Assembly (NCBI GenBank): GCA_030447505.1
Contig: JAUJOT010000003.1
Span: 409,060-473,059, forward strand
Direction of reading: 5' to 3'
Source of the DNA: Solirubrobacteraceae bacterium
GTDB taxonomy: Bacteria; Actinomycetota; Thermoleophilia; Solirubrobacterales; Solirubrobacteraceae
Length of the DNA: 64,000 nucleotides
In this document: positions 44,226-53,065 of the stretch, in pieces
Numbering within the stretch: position 1 is the stretch's first letter
Layout: every line of letters begins with the position of its first letter
Notes under the pieces: generated by a model
Told to the model about the DNA's origin: nothing
Seen by the model: the letters and a program-made list of their open reading frames with translations, nothing else
The model's database searches: none
Position numbers and translations under genes: made by a program

Positions 44226-44591
44226 ATGCACGAGTTCGATCTGTCGAGCGCGATCGTCGCGACGGTCAACAAGCACGCCGACGGGCGCAAGGTCACGCAC
44301 GTGACGCTGCGCATCGGCCGCCTGCGTCAGGTCGTCCGGGACACGCTGGAGTTCTACCTCGCGATCGTCGGCAAGGACACGCCTTGCGAGGGCGCTACGC
44401 TGGAGATCATCGACGTTCCGGCCACGCTGGTCTGCAAGAACTGCCAGAACGAGTGGGAGATCGAGATTCCGGCGTTCATCTGCGCGACCTGCGGCCCCGG
44501 AGCCGTCGAGGTGAAGACGGGCGAGGAATTCATGGTCGAGTCGATCGAGGTCGAGGACGAGGAGGACGCGGCATGCACCGCACCAAGGTGA
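44226..44591 (+). CDS. hypA: nickel-insertion protein HypA
   Basis: The start MHE holds the N-terminal Met and His2 that bind nickel. The structural zinc is held by C70-KN-C73 and C86-AT-C89. HypA hands nickel, with HypB, to the large subunit. It is 121 residues with a slightly longer acidic tail (EDEEDAACTAPR) that overlaps the hypB start by 19 bases. Confidence 0.95.
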   Translation: MHEFDLSSAIVATVNKHADGRKVTHVTLRIGRLRQVVRDTLEFYLAIVGKDTPCEGATLEIIDVPATLVCKNCQNEWEIEIPAFICATCGPGAVEVKTGEEFMVESIEVEDEEDAACTAPR

Positions 44592-45265
44592 GGGTCGTCG
44601 AGGACGCCCTCGACGCCAACAACACGATCGCCTCGGCGAACCGCAGCGATTTCGATCGCTCCAACGTCACCGTGGTCAACCTCATGAGCGCCCCCGGCGC
44701 CGGCAAGACGACGCTGCTCGAGCGCGCGCTCGAAGGCCTCGCGGACGAGGACCCGCCGGTGCGCGTCGGCGTCCTCGAGGGCGACGTGCAGGGCAGCTTC
44801 GACGCCGACCGCCTGTCGGTCCTGCACATCCCGGTCGTCCAGCTCAACACCGACAACGGCTTCGGCGGCGAGTGCCACCTCGACGCGAACATGGTTCGCT
44901 CCGCGCTGCCGGCGGTGCCGCTCGACGACATGGACGTCCTGATCGTCGAGAACGTCGGCAACCTCGTCTGTCCCGCGGAGTTCCGGATCGGCGAGGATGC
45001 CCGCATCATGGTCTGCTCGGTGACGGAGGGCGAGGACAAGCCGCTGAAGTACCCGCTGATGTTCCGCGCCTGCGAGCTCGTGGTCATCAACAAGGTCGAC
45101 CTGCTCGAGCACCTCGACTTCGATGTCGACCGCCTCGAGGCGAACATCCTCCAGGTCAACCACCACGCCAAGGTCATGCGCGTCAGCGCGAAGACCGGCG
45201 AGGGCATCGACGCGTTCCGCGCCTGGCTGCAGGCGCTTCCGGCGCGGGCGGGCGCCACGGCGTGA
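44573..45265 (+). CDS. hypB: nickel-insertion GTPase HypB
   Basis: A 230-residue SIMIBI-class GTPase with P-loop LMSAPGAGKTTLL, the metal-binding NGFGGECHLDANMV, switch region VENVGNLVCPAEF and the guanine motif INKVDLL. The histidine-rich or CxxCGC N-terminal nickel store seen in some HypB proteins is lacking. It overlaps hypA by 19 bases, which supports joint production. Confidence 0.96.
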   Translation: MHRTKVRVVEDALDANNTIASANRSDFDRSNVTVVNLMSAPGAGKTTLLERALEGLADEDPPVRVGVLEGDVQGSFDADRLSVLHIPVVQLNTDNGFGGECHLDANMVRSALPAVPLDDMDVLIVENVGNLVCPAEFRIGEDARIMVCSVTEGEDKPLKYPLMFRACELVVINKVDLLEHLDFDVDRLEANILQVNHHAKVMRVSAKTGEGIDAFRAWLQALPARAGATA

Positions 45266-45335
45266 AGCAGACGGCCGGTGGTTCGTCTCACACCTGCCAT
45301 TCCGAGATGACGGCCGTCGGTCGCGGCCGCCACGC

Positions 45336-46559
45336 ATGAGACCGACCACGGAAGTCGGCGCCGAGCGGGTCGAAGCTCTGCTGCGCGACCGCAGCGAAGC
45401 CAACACGCAGTTCTTCGCCGCCGAGGCCGAGCGCCTCGCGCGCCTGTGCCACAGGATGGCCGAGCGCTTCGCGCGCGAGGGTCGCCTCGTGGCCTTTGGC
45501 GCGACGCCGGCCGACCGCTCCGACGCGCGCCACGTCGCGGTCGAGTTCGTCCACCCGGTGATCGTCGGAAAAAGCGCATTGCCCGCGCTGGGCATCGCCG
45601 GCGAGGGCGGCCGCGTCGCCGATCAGGTCGCGCTCGAGGCCGAGGGCGAGGACATCGCGATGGGCTTCGGCGACAACCGCGACACGTTCGCGGCGCTCGC
45701 CGCGGCGCGCGAGCGCGGCTGCCTGACGGTCGCGTTCGCACCCGGCTCGGGTGCCGAATGGGAGTTCGACCTCTCGGCGGTGCAGGACCCCTTCATCCGC
45801 CAGGAGATCGTCGAGACGCTCTACCACCTGCTGTGGGAGCTCGTCCACATCTTCCTCGATCACCGCGGGCTGCTCGAGGGCCGCGCCGCCAAGCCGGTGC
45901 ACAACCCCGGCGCGTCGAGCTTCCTCTATCCGTTTCTCACCCAGCAGGAGCACAACCTCGACGAGATCCTCGAGGACGTGCGCAAGTCGATGCTGCTCAA
46001 GGCCGACGAGGTCATGGCGCTGCGCGCGCAGTCGCTCAGCGAGGGCTGTGACACGCTGCTGAGCGCCGCGCGCGTCCTGCGCGAGCGCCTCGACGACGGC
46101 GGCCGCCTGATCGCGCTCGGCAACGGCGGCTCGGCGACCGACGCGATGGACGTCGTCGCCGACTTCCACACGCCGCTGTACGGCGGGCCGCCGCGCCGCG
46201 CCTTGGACCTCACCGAGGACACGGGCATCATCACCGCCGTCGCCAACGACATCGGCACGGAGGAGATCTTCCAGCGCCAGGTGATTGCGTACGGTCGCCA
46301 GGGCGACGTGCTGCTCGCGCTCTCGACGAGCGGCAACTCGCTGAGCATCCTCGAGGCGCTCAAGGAGGCGCGCAAGCGCAAGCTCGTGACGATCGCGTTC
46401 GTCGGCTACGACGGCGGCAACGTCGCGGCGGACAAGCTCGCCGACCACATCGTCGTCACGCGCTCGCAGAACATCCCGCGCATCCAGGAGGCGCAGGCGA
46501 GCGTCTACCACGTGCTGCGCGAGCTCGTCGAGCTCGCCGGACCGCAGGCGGCGGCGTGA
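45336..46559 (+). CDS. double SIS-domain protein of the hydrogenase cluster
   Basis: The C-terminal half is a phosphoheptose-isomerase-like SIS domain: LIALGNGGSATDAMDV, GDVLLALSTSGNSLSILEAL and NIPRIQEAQASVYHVLREL. The N-terminal half (residues about 30-200) is a second, degenerate SIS-like unit with LVAFGATPADRSDARHVAVEF and a helix pattern LYHLLWELVHIFLDH. SIS proteins bind phosphosugars. SIS genes occur in other actinobacterial hyp clusters, but the connection to hydrogenase biology is unexplained. ATG 45336 is the first reasonable start. Confidence 0.85.
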   Translation: MRPTTEVGAERVEALLRDRSEANTQFFAAEAERLARLCHRMAERFAREGRLVAFGATPADRSDARHVAVEFVHPVIVGKSALPALGIAGEGGRVADQVALEAEGEDIAMGFGDNRDTFAALAAARERGCLTVAFAPGSGAEWEFDLSAVQDPFIRQEIVETLYHLLWELVHIFLDHRGLLEGRAAKPVHNPGASSFLYPFLTQQEHNLDEILEDVRKSMLLKADEVMALRAQSLSEGCDTLLSAARVLRERLDDGGRLIALGNGGSATDAMDVVADFHTPLYGGPPRRALDLTEDTGIITAVANDIGTEEIFQRQVIAYGRQGDVLLALSTSGNSLSILEALKEARKRKLVTIAFVGYDGGNVAADKLADHIVVTRSQNIPRIQEAQASVYHVLRELVELAGPQAAA

Positions 46560-46614
46560 CAGCGCGTCGTCGCCCGACCCCGGCTGACGCCGACCCACCG
46601 ACAGGACGCTCGCG

Positions 46615-48903
46615 ATGAGCACGCAGTCCGAGAAGGCGATGCGACGGGTTCGCGCGCGCGTCGACGGCACCGTGCAGGGGGTCGGCTACCGCCCGTTCGT
46701 GTTCCGCCTCGCCGCTGAGCTAGGCATCGCCGGCTGGGTGCTCAACGACGAGCGTGGCGTGCTCGTCGAGGCCGAGGGTCCGCCCGACGCCGTCCACGTC
46801 TTCCTCGCGCGGCTACGCGCCGATGCTCCGCCGCTCGCCGAGGTGCGCGGCGTCGAGGCGCAGGACGTGCCGGTCGTCGGCGAGGCCGGCTTCGAGATCG
46901 TCTCGAGCGTCCATGGCGGCGCCGCGACCGCGCCGGTGACGCCGGACTCGGCGACCTGCGACGACTGCCTCGCCGAGCTCGCCGATCCCAGCGACCGGCG
47001 CCACCGCTATCCGTTTCTGAACTGCACGAACTGCGGGCCGCGCTTCACGATCGTGCGCGGGATCCCCTACGACCGGCCGCTGACGACGATGGCGCAGTTC
47101 GAGATGTGCGACGACTGCCGGGCCGAGTACGAGGACCCGGGCGACCGCCGCTTCCATGCGCAGCCGAACGCCTGCCCGATCTGCGGCCCGCAGGTTCGGC
47201 TGCTGGAGCGAAGCGGCGAGCCGGTCGAGGGCGTCGGCGACGCGTTGCGCGCCGCCGCGGACGACCTGCTCGAGGGCACAATCCTCGCCGTCAAGGGGCT
47301 CGGCGGCTACCACCTCGCCTGCCGCGCCGACAGCGAGCAGGCCGTCGCGGCGCTGCGCTCGCGCAAGCGCCGCGAGGATCGCCCCTTCGCACTGCTCGTC
47401 GCCGACGTCGAGACCGCGCGCAGCCTCGTCGAGCTCGGACCGGTCGAGGAGGCGCTGCTGACCTCCCGCGAGCGCCCGATCGTGCTCGCGCGCCGGCTGG
47501 CGGACGCGGCGGTCGCGCCGTCCGTCGCTCCCAACGTGCCCGACCTCGGGGTGATGCTGCCCTACACGCCGATGCACCAGCTGCTGGCGAGCGACACCGG
47601 CGTGCCGCTCGTCATGACGAGCGGCAACACCTCCGACGAGCCGATCGCGTTCGCCGACGAGGACGCGCTCGATCGCCTGCGCCGGATCGCCGACCGCTTC
47701 CTCATCCACGACCGCCCGATCGCCACGCGGACGGACGACTCCGTCGTGCGCGTCGTGCGCGAACGCCCGCTCATGCTGCGCCGCTCGCGCGGCTACGTGC
47801 CCGCGAGCCTCGACCTGCCGGTGCCGTCCTCGCTGCACCTGCTCGGCGTCGGTGCCGAGCAGAAGAACGCGTTCTGCGTCGCCAAGGGCGACCGCGCGTG
47901 GCCGAGCCACCACATCGGCGACATCAAGAACTACGAGACGCTGCAGTCGCTGGAGACGGGCATCGCGCACTTCGAGCGGCTCTTCGAGGTCGAGCCGCAG
48001 CTCGTCGTCCACGACCTGCATCCCGACTACCTCTCGACGCGCTACGCGCTCGCGCGCGAGGACGTGCAGCTGTTCTCCGTCCAGCACCACCACGCGCACC
48101 TCGCGGCCACGCTCGCCGAGCACGGCGAGACCGGACTCGCCGTCGGCGCGATCTTCGACGGCACGGGCTACGGGACCGACGGCACGGTGTGGGGTGGTGA
48201 GATCCTCGTCGGCGGGCTGGACCGGATCGAGCGCAGCGGGCGGATCCGGCCGATCCGGATGCCCGGCGGCGCGCGCGCGGTCGCGGAGCCGTGGCGGATG
48301 GCGGCGGCCTGGCTGACGGAGCTGCAGGTGCGGCTGCCGCCGGCGTTCGAGGACATCGCGCAGCCGCGCTGGAACATGGTCGCGCGGCTGTCGATCAACG
48401 GCATCGGCTCGCCGTTCACGTCAAGCGCCGGCCGGCTGTTCGACGCCGTCGCGGCGCTCTGCGGCGTGCGCCTCGAGGTCACGTACGAGGGCCAGGCGGC
48501 GATCGAGTTCGAGGCGCTCGCCGACCGCGCCGCCGTCGATCCCTATCCGCTCGAACTCGAGCATCGCGGCACGGCCGTCGCGCTGGACGTGCGCCCGACG
48601 ATCCTCGCGGTGCTCGACGACATCGCCGCCGGCGTGCCGGTGAGCACGATCTCGGCGCGCTTCCACGCCGGTCTCGCGCGCGCGACGACCGAGGCGCTCG
48701 TGCTCGTCGCGGGGCGCCAGGAGCTCGACCTCGCCGTGCTGTCGGGCGGCGTCTTTCAGAACCGGCTGCTGCTGGAGCTCACGACGGCCGCCCTCGAGGA
48801 GGCCGGCTTGCGCGTGCTCGTGCCTGAGAAGCTGCCGCCGAACGACGGCCAGATCGCGTTCGGTCAGGTCGCGGTTGCCGCGGCTCGGCTTGCGGCCGGC
48901 TGA
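46615..48903 (+). CDS. hypF: carbamoyltransferase HypF
   Basis: HypF makes the thiocarbamate on HypE from carbamoyl phosphate. Domains in order: an acylphosphatase-like domain (VDGTVQGVGYRPFVFRLA), two zinc-finger pairs (CDDCLAEL with NCTNCGPRF, and CDDCRAEY with ACPICGPQ), a YrdC-like domain (ILAVKGLGGYHLACRADSEQ) and a Kae1-like domain (FSVQHHHAHLAATLAEHG, FDGTGYGTDGTVWGGE, LSGGVFQNRLLLE). The full length of 762 residues is normal. It is the last maturation gene of the operon. Confidence 0.97.
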   Translation: MSTQSEKAMRRVRARVDGTVQGVGYRPFVFRLAAELGIAGWVLNDERGVLVEAEGPPDAVHVFLARLRADAPPLAEVRGVEAQDVPVVGEAGFEIVSSVHGGAATAPVTPDSATCDDCLAELADPSDRRHRYPFLNCTNCGPRFTIVRGIPYDRPLTTMAQFEMCDDCRAEYEDPGDRRFHAQPNACPICGPQVRLLERSGEPVEGVGDALRAAADDLLEGTILAVKGLGGYHLACRADSEQAVAALRSRKRREDRPFALLVADVETARSLVELGPVEEALLTSRERPIVLARRLADAAVAPSVAPNVPDLGVMLPYTPMHQLLASDTGVPLVMTSGNTSDEPIAFADEDALDRLRRIADRFLIHDRPIATRTDDSVVRVVRERPLMLRRSRGYVPASLDLPVPSSLHLLGVGAEQKNAFCVAKGDRAWPSHHIGDIKNYETLQSLETGIAHFERLFEVEPQLVVHDLHPDYLSTRYALAREDVQLFSVQHHHAHLAATLAEHGETGLAVGAIFDGTGYGTDGTVWGGEILVGGLDRIERSGRIRPIRMPGGARAVAEPWRMAAAWLTELQVRLPPAFEDIAQPRWNMVARLSINGIGSPFTSSAGRLFDAVAALCGVRLEVTYEGQAAIEFEALADRAAVDPYPLELEHRGTAVALDVRPTILAVLDDIAAGVPVSTISARFHAGLARATTEALVLVAGRQELDLAVLSGGVFQNRLLLELTTAALEEAGLRVLVPEKLPPNDGQIAFGQVAVAAARLAAG

Positions 48904-48925
48904 GCCGGTCGTATCCTCTGCGCGG

Positions 48926-49372
48926 ATGGAAGGCTTCGCGCTCAGCGAGCGGTGGAACGGCTGGTCGCGCCTGGACACGATGGTCGAGGCCGCGCGCGCC
49001 GCGATCGCCGCCGGACCGCTGGATCCGCTCGTCTGCGAGGTGACGATCGAGGGCGACGAGGACACGTTGACGCTCGACAACCTCGCCGAGCTCGACGCGC
49101 TGCTCGCCGCCGGCGCTGACCCGCTGTCGCTCGACATCTACGTCGCGCACGCCGTCGAGGCCGAGGCCAGCCTGACGCTCGTCTACAACGGGCGCTGGCT
49201 GCAGATCAACGGCGCCGGCAGCGATTGGTCTCGCGCGCGGCAGGCCTACGACGCTGCGCAGGCCGAGCTCGCGCTCGTGTACGGCATCACGACGTTCAAG
49301 CTGCCGACACCGCCGAAGGACACCGTCGCCGAGACGCGGCGCCGCCTCGCCGAGCGCGAGTCACAGGACTAG
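48926..49372 (+). CDS. hypothetical protein, 148 aa
   Basis: The N-terminus MEGFALSERWNGWSRLDTMV is followed by an acidic helix-strand region (CEVTIEGDEDTLTLDNLAEL, DPLSLDIYVAHAVEAEASL) and a YNGRWLQINGAG segment. No family is recognised. It starts 22 bases after hypF and may be a distal member of that operon. It overlaps the tail of the convergent gene by four bases. Confidence 0.65.
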   Translation: MEGFALSERWNGWSRLDTMVEAARAAIAAGPLDPLVCEVTIEGDEDTLTLDNLAELDALLAAGADPLSLDIYVAHAVEAEASLTLVYNGRWLQINGAGSDWSRARQAYDAAQAELALVYGITTFKLPTPPKDTVAETRRRLAERESQD

Positions 49373-49758
49373 CCGGGCCCGTCGGTCGCCGGCCGCTCGC
49401 CCGCGTCGCCCGGCCCGCGCACGAACCACTCCGGGATCGTCAGCGTCCCGTCGGGCTCGCCGGTGATCCCGTCCGGCGGCCAGCGCTGCGGATAGGGCGG
49501 GCGCTTCCAGACCCATTGCTCGCCGCAGTAGGCGTAGTGGAAGCGAATTGACTTGAGCAGGTCGCGGCGATGCTCCGGGCAGGCGTAGCGGCGTGGGCCG
49601 AGCAGGCCGCCCGCGTGCCATACGAGCCACCCGCCGGGCATCGCGTCGATCAGCTCTCCGAACAGGTCCTCGCGCGTGGACGCGCCGATGCTGCTGCGGG
49701 TGGCCTCGTCGGGCAGGCAGCCGCAGATGTCGCACTTGAACCAGTAGCGCACCGGCAT
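49369..49758 (-). CDS. hypothetical zinc-ribbon-like protein, 129 aa
   Basis: Cysteines in FKCDICGCLPD and RRYACPEHRRD could bind zinc. The remaining sequence has several tryptophans (GGWLVWHAGG, CGEQWVWKRPPYPQRWP) and a proline-rich end. Family unknown. It is convergent with the preceding gene, sharing four bases, and divergent from the metal-transport operon. Confidence 0.6.
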   Translation of the reverse strand: MPVRYWFKCDICGCLPDEATRSSIGASTREDLFGELIDAMPGGWLVWHAGGLLGPRRYACPEHRRDLLKSIRFHYAYCGEQWVWKRPPYPQRWPPDGITGEPDGTLTIPEWFVRGPGDAGERPATDGPG

Positions 49759-49823
49759 CGCTGAAGCGTAGTGCCCGACGGACGTGTCGCGCTACCGAGA
49801 TCAGCGGAGTCCGAGCGGTACGC

Positions 49824-49843
49824 TATTGCGACCTTATGGCAAT
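49824..49843. promoter_or_regulatory. candidate metal-regulator operator
   Basis: ATTGC and GCAAT form an inverted repeat around a ten-base AT-rich centre (GACCTTATG region), 20 bases before the start of the binding-protein gene and overlapping where a promoter should be. A Fur-family gene ends the same operon, so autoregulation through this site is plausible. The repeat is short and could be chance. Confidence 0.35.
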
Positions 49844-49862
49844 CACGTTAGGCTGGCACTGA

Positions 49863-50867
49863 ATGCCCGCCCCGCGCCGCACCTTCTCAGCGCTGCTCTG
49901 CGCGGCCCTCGTGCTGCTCAGCGGCTGCGGCGACTCCGGCGCGGGCGGCAGCGCCGACGCAGGCCTGAGCGTCGCCACGACGGTCGCTCCGATCACGAGC
50001 ATCGCGGCGAACATCGGCGGCGACCGCGTGAAGATCACGGGCATCGTCCCGGAGGGCACGAACTCGCACACCTTCGAGCCCAAGCCGAGCGACGCAGAGC
50101 TGCTCTCGCAGGTCGACGTGCTCTACGTCAACGGCCTGCAGCTCGAGGAGCCGACGAAGGATCTCGCCGCGCAGAACCTCAAGGACGGTGCGCAGATCGT
50201 CGAGCTCGGGACGAGATCGATCCCCGCGAGCGAATACATCTACGACTTCTCGTTCCCGAAGTCCGGCGGCAGGCCCAATCCCCACCTCTGGACGGACCCG
50301 AGGTACGCGTTGAAGTACGCGCAGATCATCCGCGACGACCTCTCCGAGCGCGATCCCGCCAACAGCGCCTACTACGCCGCGAACTTCAACCGCTTCAAGG
50401 CCAGGGTCGACGCGTTCGACGAGGCGATGCAGGCGTCGTTCGAGACGATCCCGCGCGCAAGGCGCAAGCTGCTGACCTACCACGACGCGTACGCGTACTT
50501 CGGCCGCAACTATGGCTGGGACATCATCGGCGCGATACAGCTGTCGGACTTCGAGGACCCGACGCCGAAGGAGGTCGCGCGGCTGATCGACCAGGTCCGC
50601 GCCGAGAAGGTGCCGGCGATCTTCGGCTCGGAGGTCTTCCCCAGCCCGGTGCTCGCGCAGATCGGCAAGGAGGCGGGCGTCAAGTACGTCGACATCCTGC
50701 GCGACGACGACCTCCCGGGCGAGCCCGGCGACGCGGGGCACTCGTGGATGGGACTGATGCACTTCGACTACGTCACGATGACGGAGGCGATGGGCGGCGA
50801 CGCCACCGCACTCAAGGCGTTCAAGCCCGCCAACACCGCTCCCGACACCGCGAGCTACCCGCAGTGA
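49863..50867 (+). CDS. metal ABC transporter, substrate-binding lipoprotein
   Basis: The signal peptide ends in the lipobox LLSGC (C22), so the mature protein is anchored outside the membrane. Metal-ligand regions of the zinc/manganese-binding (SBP_9) family appear as GTNSHTFEPKPSD, NPHLWTDPR, LTYHDAYAYFGRNYG and IFGSEVFPSPVL. The long His-rich loop of zinc-specific ZnuA is missing, which slightly favours manganese, though the ATPase has a His-rich tail. 334 residues. It starts the operon of binding protein, ATPase, permease and regulator. Confidence 0.92.
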   Translation: MPAPRRTFSALLCAALVLLSGCGDSGAGGSADAGLSVATTVAPITSIAANIGGDRVKITGIVPEGTNSHTFEPKPSDAELLSQVDVLYVNGLQLEEPTKDLAAQNLKDGAQIVELGTRSIPASEYIYDFSFPKSGGRPNPHLWTDPRYALKYAQIIRDDLSERDPANSAYYAANFNRFKARVDAFDEAMQASFETIPRARRKLLTYHDAYAYFGRNYGWDIIGAIQLSDFEDPTPKEVARLIDQVRAEKVPAIFGSEVFPSPVLAQIGKEAGVKYVDILRDDDLPGEPGDAGHSWMGLMHFDYVTMTEAMGGDATALKAFKPANTAPDTASYPQ

Positions 50868-51703
50868 TCGAGCGGCCGCGCAGCACGCTCGTCGAGCTCG
50901 CAGGCCTGACGTATGGCTATGGCTCGGAGGCGGTGCTCGAGGACATCGACATCGCGATCGGCTGCGGCGAGTTCGTCGGCATCGTCGGGCCGTCCGGTGC
51001 CGGCAAGACGACCGCGCTGCGCGTGATCGCCGGGAGCCTGCGACCGGCCCACGGACGCGTCGAGCGCCGCGCCGATCTGCGGATCGCCTACGTCCCGCAG
51101 GTCGAGACGATCAACTGGAGCTTTCCGGTGAGCGTGCGCGAATGCGTGCTGATGGCGCGTGTCGGCAGGGATCGCCGCCTGCCCTGGTCCAGCCGCGCAG
51201 AGCGCGCGCAGGTCGCAGCGGTGCTCGCACGACTGGACATCGGCAACCTCGCCGACCGCCACATCCGGGAGCTCTCCGGCGGCCAGCAGCAGCGGGTCTT
51301 CATCGCTCGCGCGCTGCTGGGCGAACCCGAGCTGCTGCTGATGGACGAGCCGACCTCCGGCGTCGACGTGCGCCTGCGCCACGAGCTGCTGCACCTGCTC
51401 GACGACCTGCACGCCCGCGGCCTGGCGATCGTGCTGACGACGCACGACCTCAACGGCATCGCTGCGCACCTGCCGCGCGTGATCTGCCTGAACCGGCGCG
51501 TGATCGGCGACGGCGTTCCCCACCGCGTCCTGACGGCGGACGTGCTCGAGCGTACGTACGGCGCGAGCATGGAGGTGCTCGAGCACGGCGGCATGCCGGT
51601 CGTGGTCGACAGCTTCCGCCGCCACGCGCCGCACCCGCACGCGCCGCACGTAGCCCACGCGCCGCACGCATCCGACGCGCATCGCAGCGAGACGCCCGCA
51701 TGA
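50864..51703 (+). CDS. metal ABC transporter, ATP-binding protein
   Basis: The nucleotide-binding domain has Walker A GPSGAGKTT, the Q-loop VPQVETINW, signature LSGGQQQRV and Walker B LLLMDEPTSGVD, followed by the H-loop LTTHD. The C-terminal 28 residues are unusually histidine-rich (HAPHPHAPHVAHAPHASDAH), a feature suited to binding metal ions in the cytoplasm. GTG 50864 overlaps the upstream stop; the end overlaps the permease start by four bases. Confidence 0.93.
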   Translation: MIERPRSTLVELAGLTYGYGSEAVLEDIDIAIGCGEFVGIVGPSGAGKTTALRVIAGSLRPAHGRVERRADLRIAYVPQVETINWSFPVSVRECVLMARVGRDRRLPWSSRAERAQVAAVLARLDIGNLADRHIRELSGGQQQRVFIARALLGEPELLLMDEPTSGVDVRLRHELLHLLDDLHARGLAIVLTTHDLNGIAAHLPRVICLNRRVIGDGVPHRVLTADVLERTYGASMEVLEHGGMPVVVDSFRRHAPHPHAPHVAHAPHASDAHRSETPA

Positions 51704-52545
51704 TCGACGAGCTGCTGCGCCCGTTCGACTTCGAGTTCTTCCGCAATGGCCTGATCGTCGCGACGATGGCCGGCGCGCTGTGCGGAGCGATCGGCGTCTA
51801 CGTCGTCCTGAAGGGCATGAGCTACATCGGCCACGGCCTGTCGCACGCGATCTTCGGCGGCTTCGCCGCGAGCGCCCTGCTGGGGGTGAACTTCCTGCTC
51901 GGCGCGGGCGCCTGGGGCATCGCCTCCGCGTTCATGATCAACGCCGTGACCCGCCGCCGCGTGATCGGCTCCGACGCGGCGATCGGAGTCATCACGACGG
52001 CGTCGTTCGCGCTCGGCCTCGCGCTGTTCGCGCTCTTCGGCAGAGCCGGCACGAACTTCGACGCCGCGCTCTTCGGGAGCATCCTCGGCGTCGGAGCGGA
52101 CGACGTCATCGCGATCGGCGTCGTCAGCCTGCTGGCGGGCACGCTGATCTTCCTGCGCTATCGCGCGCTGCTGTTCACGACGTTCGATCCAGAGGTCGCC
52201 GACGTCGCAGGCGTGAACACGGCGCGCATCGATGCGCTGCTGACCGTCGTGCTCGCGGCCTCGATCCTCGCCACGATGCAGGTTCTCGGCGTGACGCTGA
52301 TCGCCGCCGTGCTGGTCATCCCCGCGGCCGTCGCACGGATGCTGACGAACTCGTTCGCGCGGATGCTGCAGCTCGCGACGGGCATCGGCGCGGTCTGCGG
52401 CTTCGTCGGGATGAACCTCAGCTACCACCTCGACGTCCAGTCGGGCCCGACGATCGTGCTCGTCGCCGCGACGCTCTTTGCCGCCGTCTTCTTCGCGACA
52501 GGCATCAACGGGCGGCGGCGCGCCGCAGGGCTGATGGCTAGCTAG
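51700..52545 (+). CDS. metal ABC transporter, permease
   Basis: An ABC-3 family membrane protein of 281 residues with about eight spans. Family phrases include YVVLKGMSYIGHGLSHAIFGG, GVITTASFALGLALF and VLGVTLIAAVLVIPAAVARML. It forms the channel for the Zn/Mn importer. It overlaps the ATPase gene by four bases and, in convergent orientation, the end of the Fur-family gene by four bases. Confidence 0.93.
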   Translation: MIDELLRPFDFEFFRNGLIVATMAGALCGAIGVYVVLKGMSYIGHGLSHAIFGGFAASALLGVNFLLGAGAWGIASAFMINAVTRRRVIGSDAAIGVITTASFALGLALFALFGRAGTNFDAALFGSILGVGADDVIAIGVVSLLAGTLIFLRYRALLFTTFDPEVADVAGVNTARIDALLTVVLAASILATMQVLGVTLIAAVLVIPAAVARMLTNSFARMLQLATGIGAVCGFVGMNLSYHLDVQSGPTIVLVAATLFAAVFFATGINGRRRAAGLMAS

Positions 52546-53033
52546 CTCGGGGTGTCGCGCTGCTTGGCGCAGCGCGCGCACAACCCGACGATCGGGAAGT
52601 GCGAGAAGCGCGCTTCGAAGCCCGACAGCTCGCGGACCGCGTCGCGCACGCCGTCGAGCGCGGCCGGGTCGACGGACTCCAGGGCTCCGCATGACTCGCA
52701 CGCGAGGTACTCGCGGTCGCCGAAGCCGACGAGGACGTACCGTCCGGGACCGTGCCCGGCGTGGAAGTGCCGTACGAGCCCGAGCTCGCCGAGCGTCTCG
52801 AGGTTGCGGTAGACCGAGGCGATGTCGGACTGCGTCATCTTGCCGCCGAGGCCGTCGGCGATGTCCTCTGCGGAGATCGGCTGACGCGCCGCCAGCAGCG
52901 CCTCGAGGACGAGCCGCCGGGCCGACGTCAGCCGCAGGCCACCGCGCCGCACGACGTCCATCGCCTCCTCGAGATCGCTGACGACGACGGGCTTGCTGTC
53001 CGGCGAGACGGTCACGCCGGGAACGTAGCGCAT
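52542..53033 (-). CDS. Fur-family metal regulator
   Basis: A 163-residue Fur-type repressor with a winged helix (GGLRLTSARRLVLEALLAA, SDIASVYRNLETLGELGLVRH) and a dimerisation domain carrying HFHAGHGPGRY and two CxxC pairs (ACESCGAL and LCARCAKQ) for structural zinc. It is convergent with the importer operon, so it is likely the zinc or manganese sensor controlling it. I choose ATG 53033; the frame continues further upstream but without family similarity. Confidence 0.92.
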   Translation of the reverse strand: MRYVPGVTVSPDSKPVVVSDLEEAMDVVRRGGLRLTSARRLVLEALLAARQPISAEDIADGLGGKMTQSDIASVYRNLETLGELGLVRHFHAGHGPGRYVLVGFGDREYLACESCGALESVDPAALDGVRDAVRELSGFEARFSHFPIVGLCARCAKQRDTPS

Positions 53034-53065
53034 CGGTCCTCGCGCGGCGGATGGTGATGCGGCCG

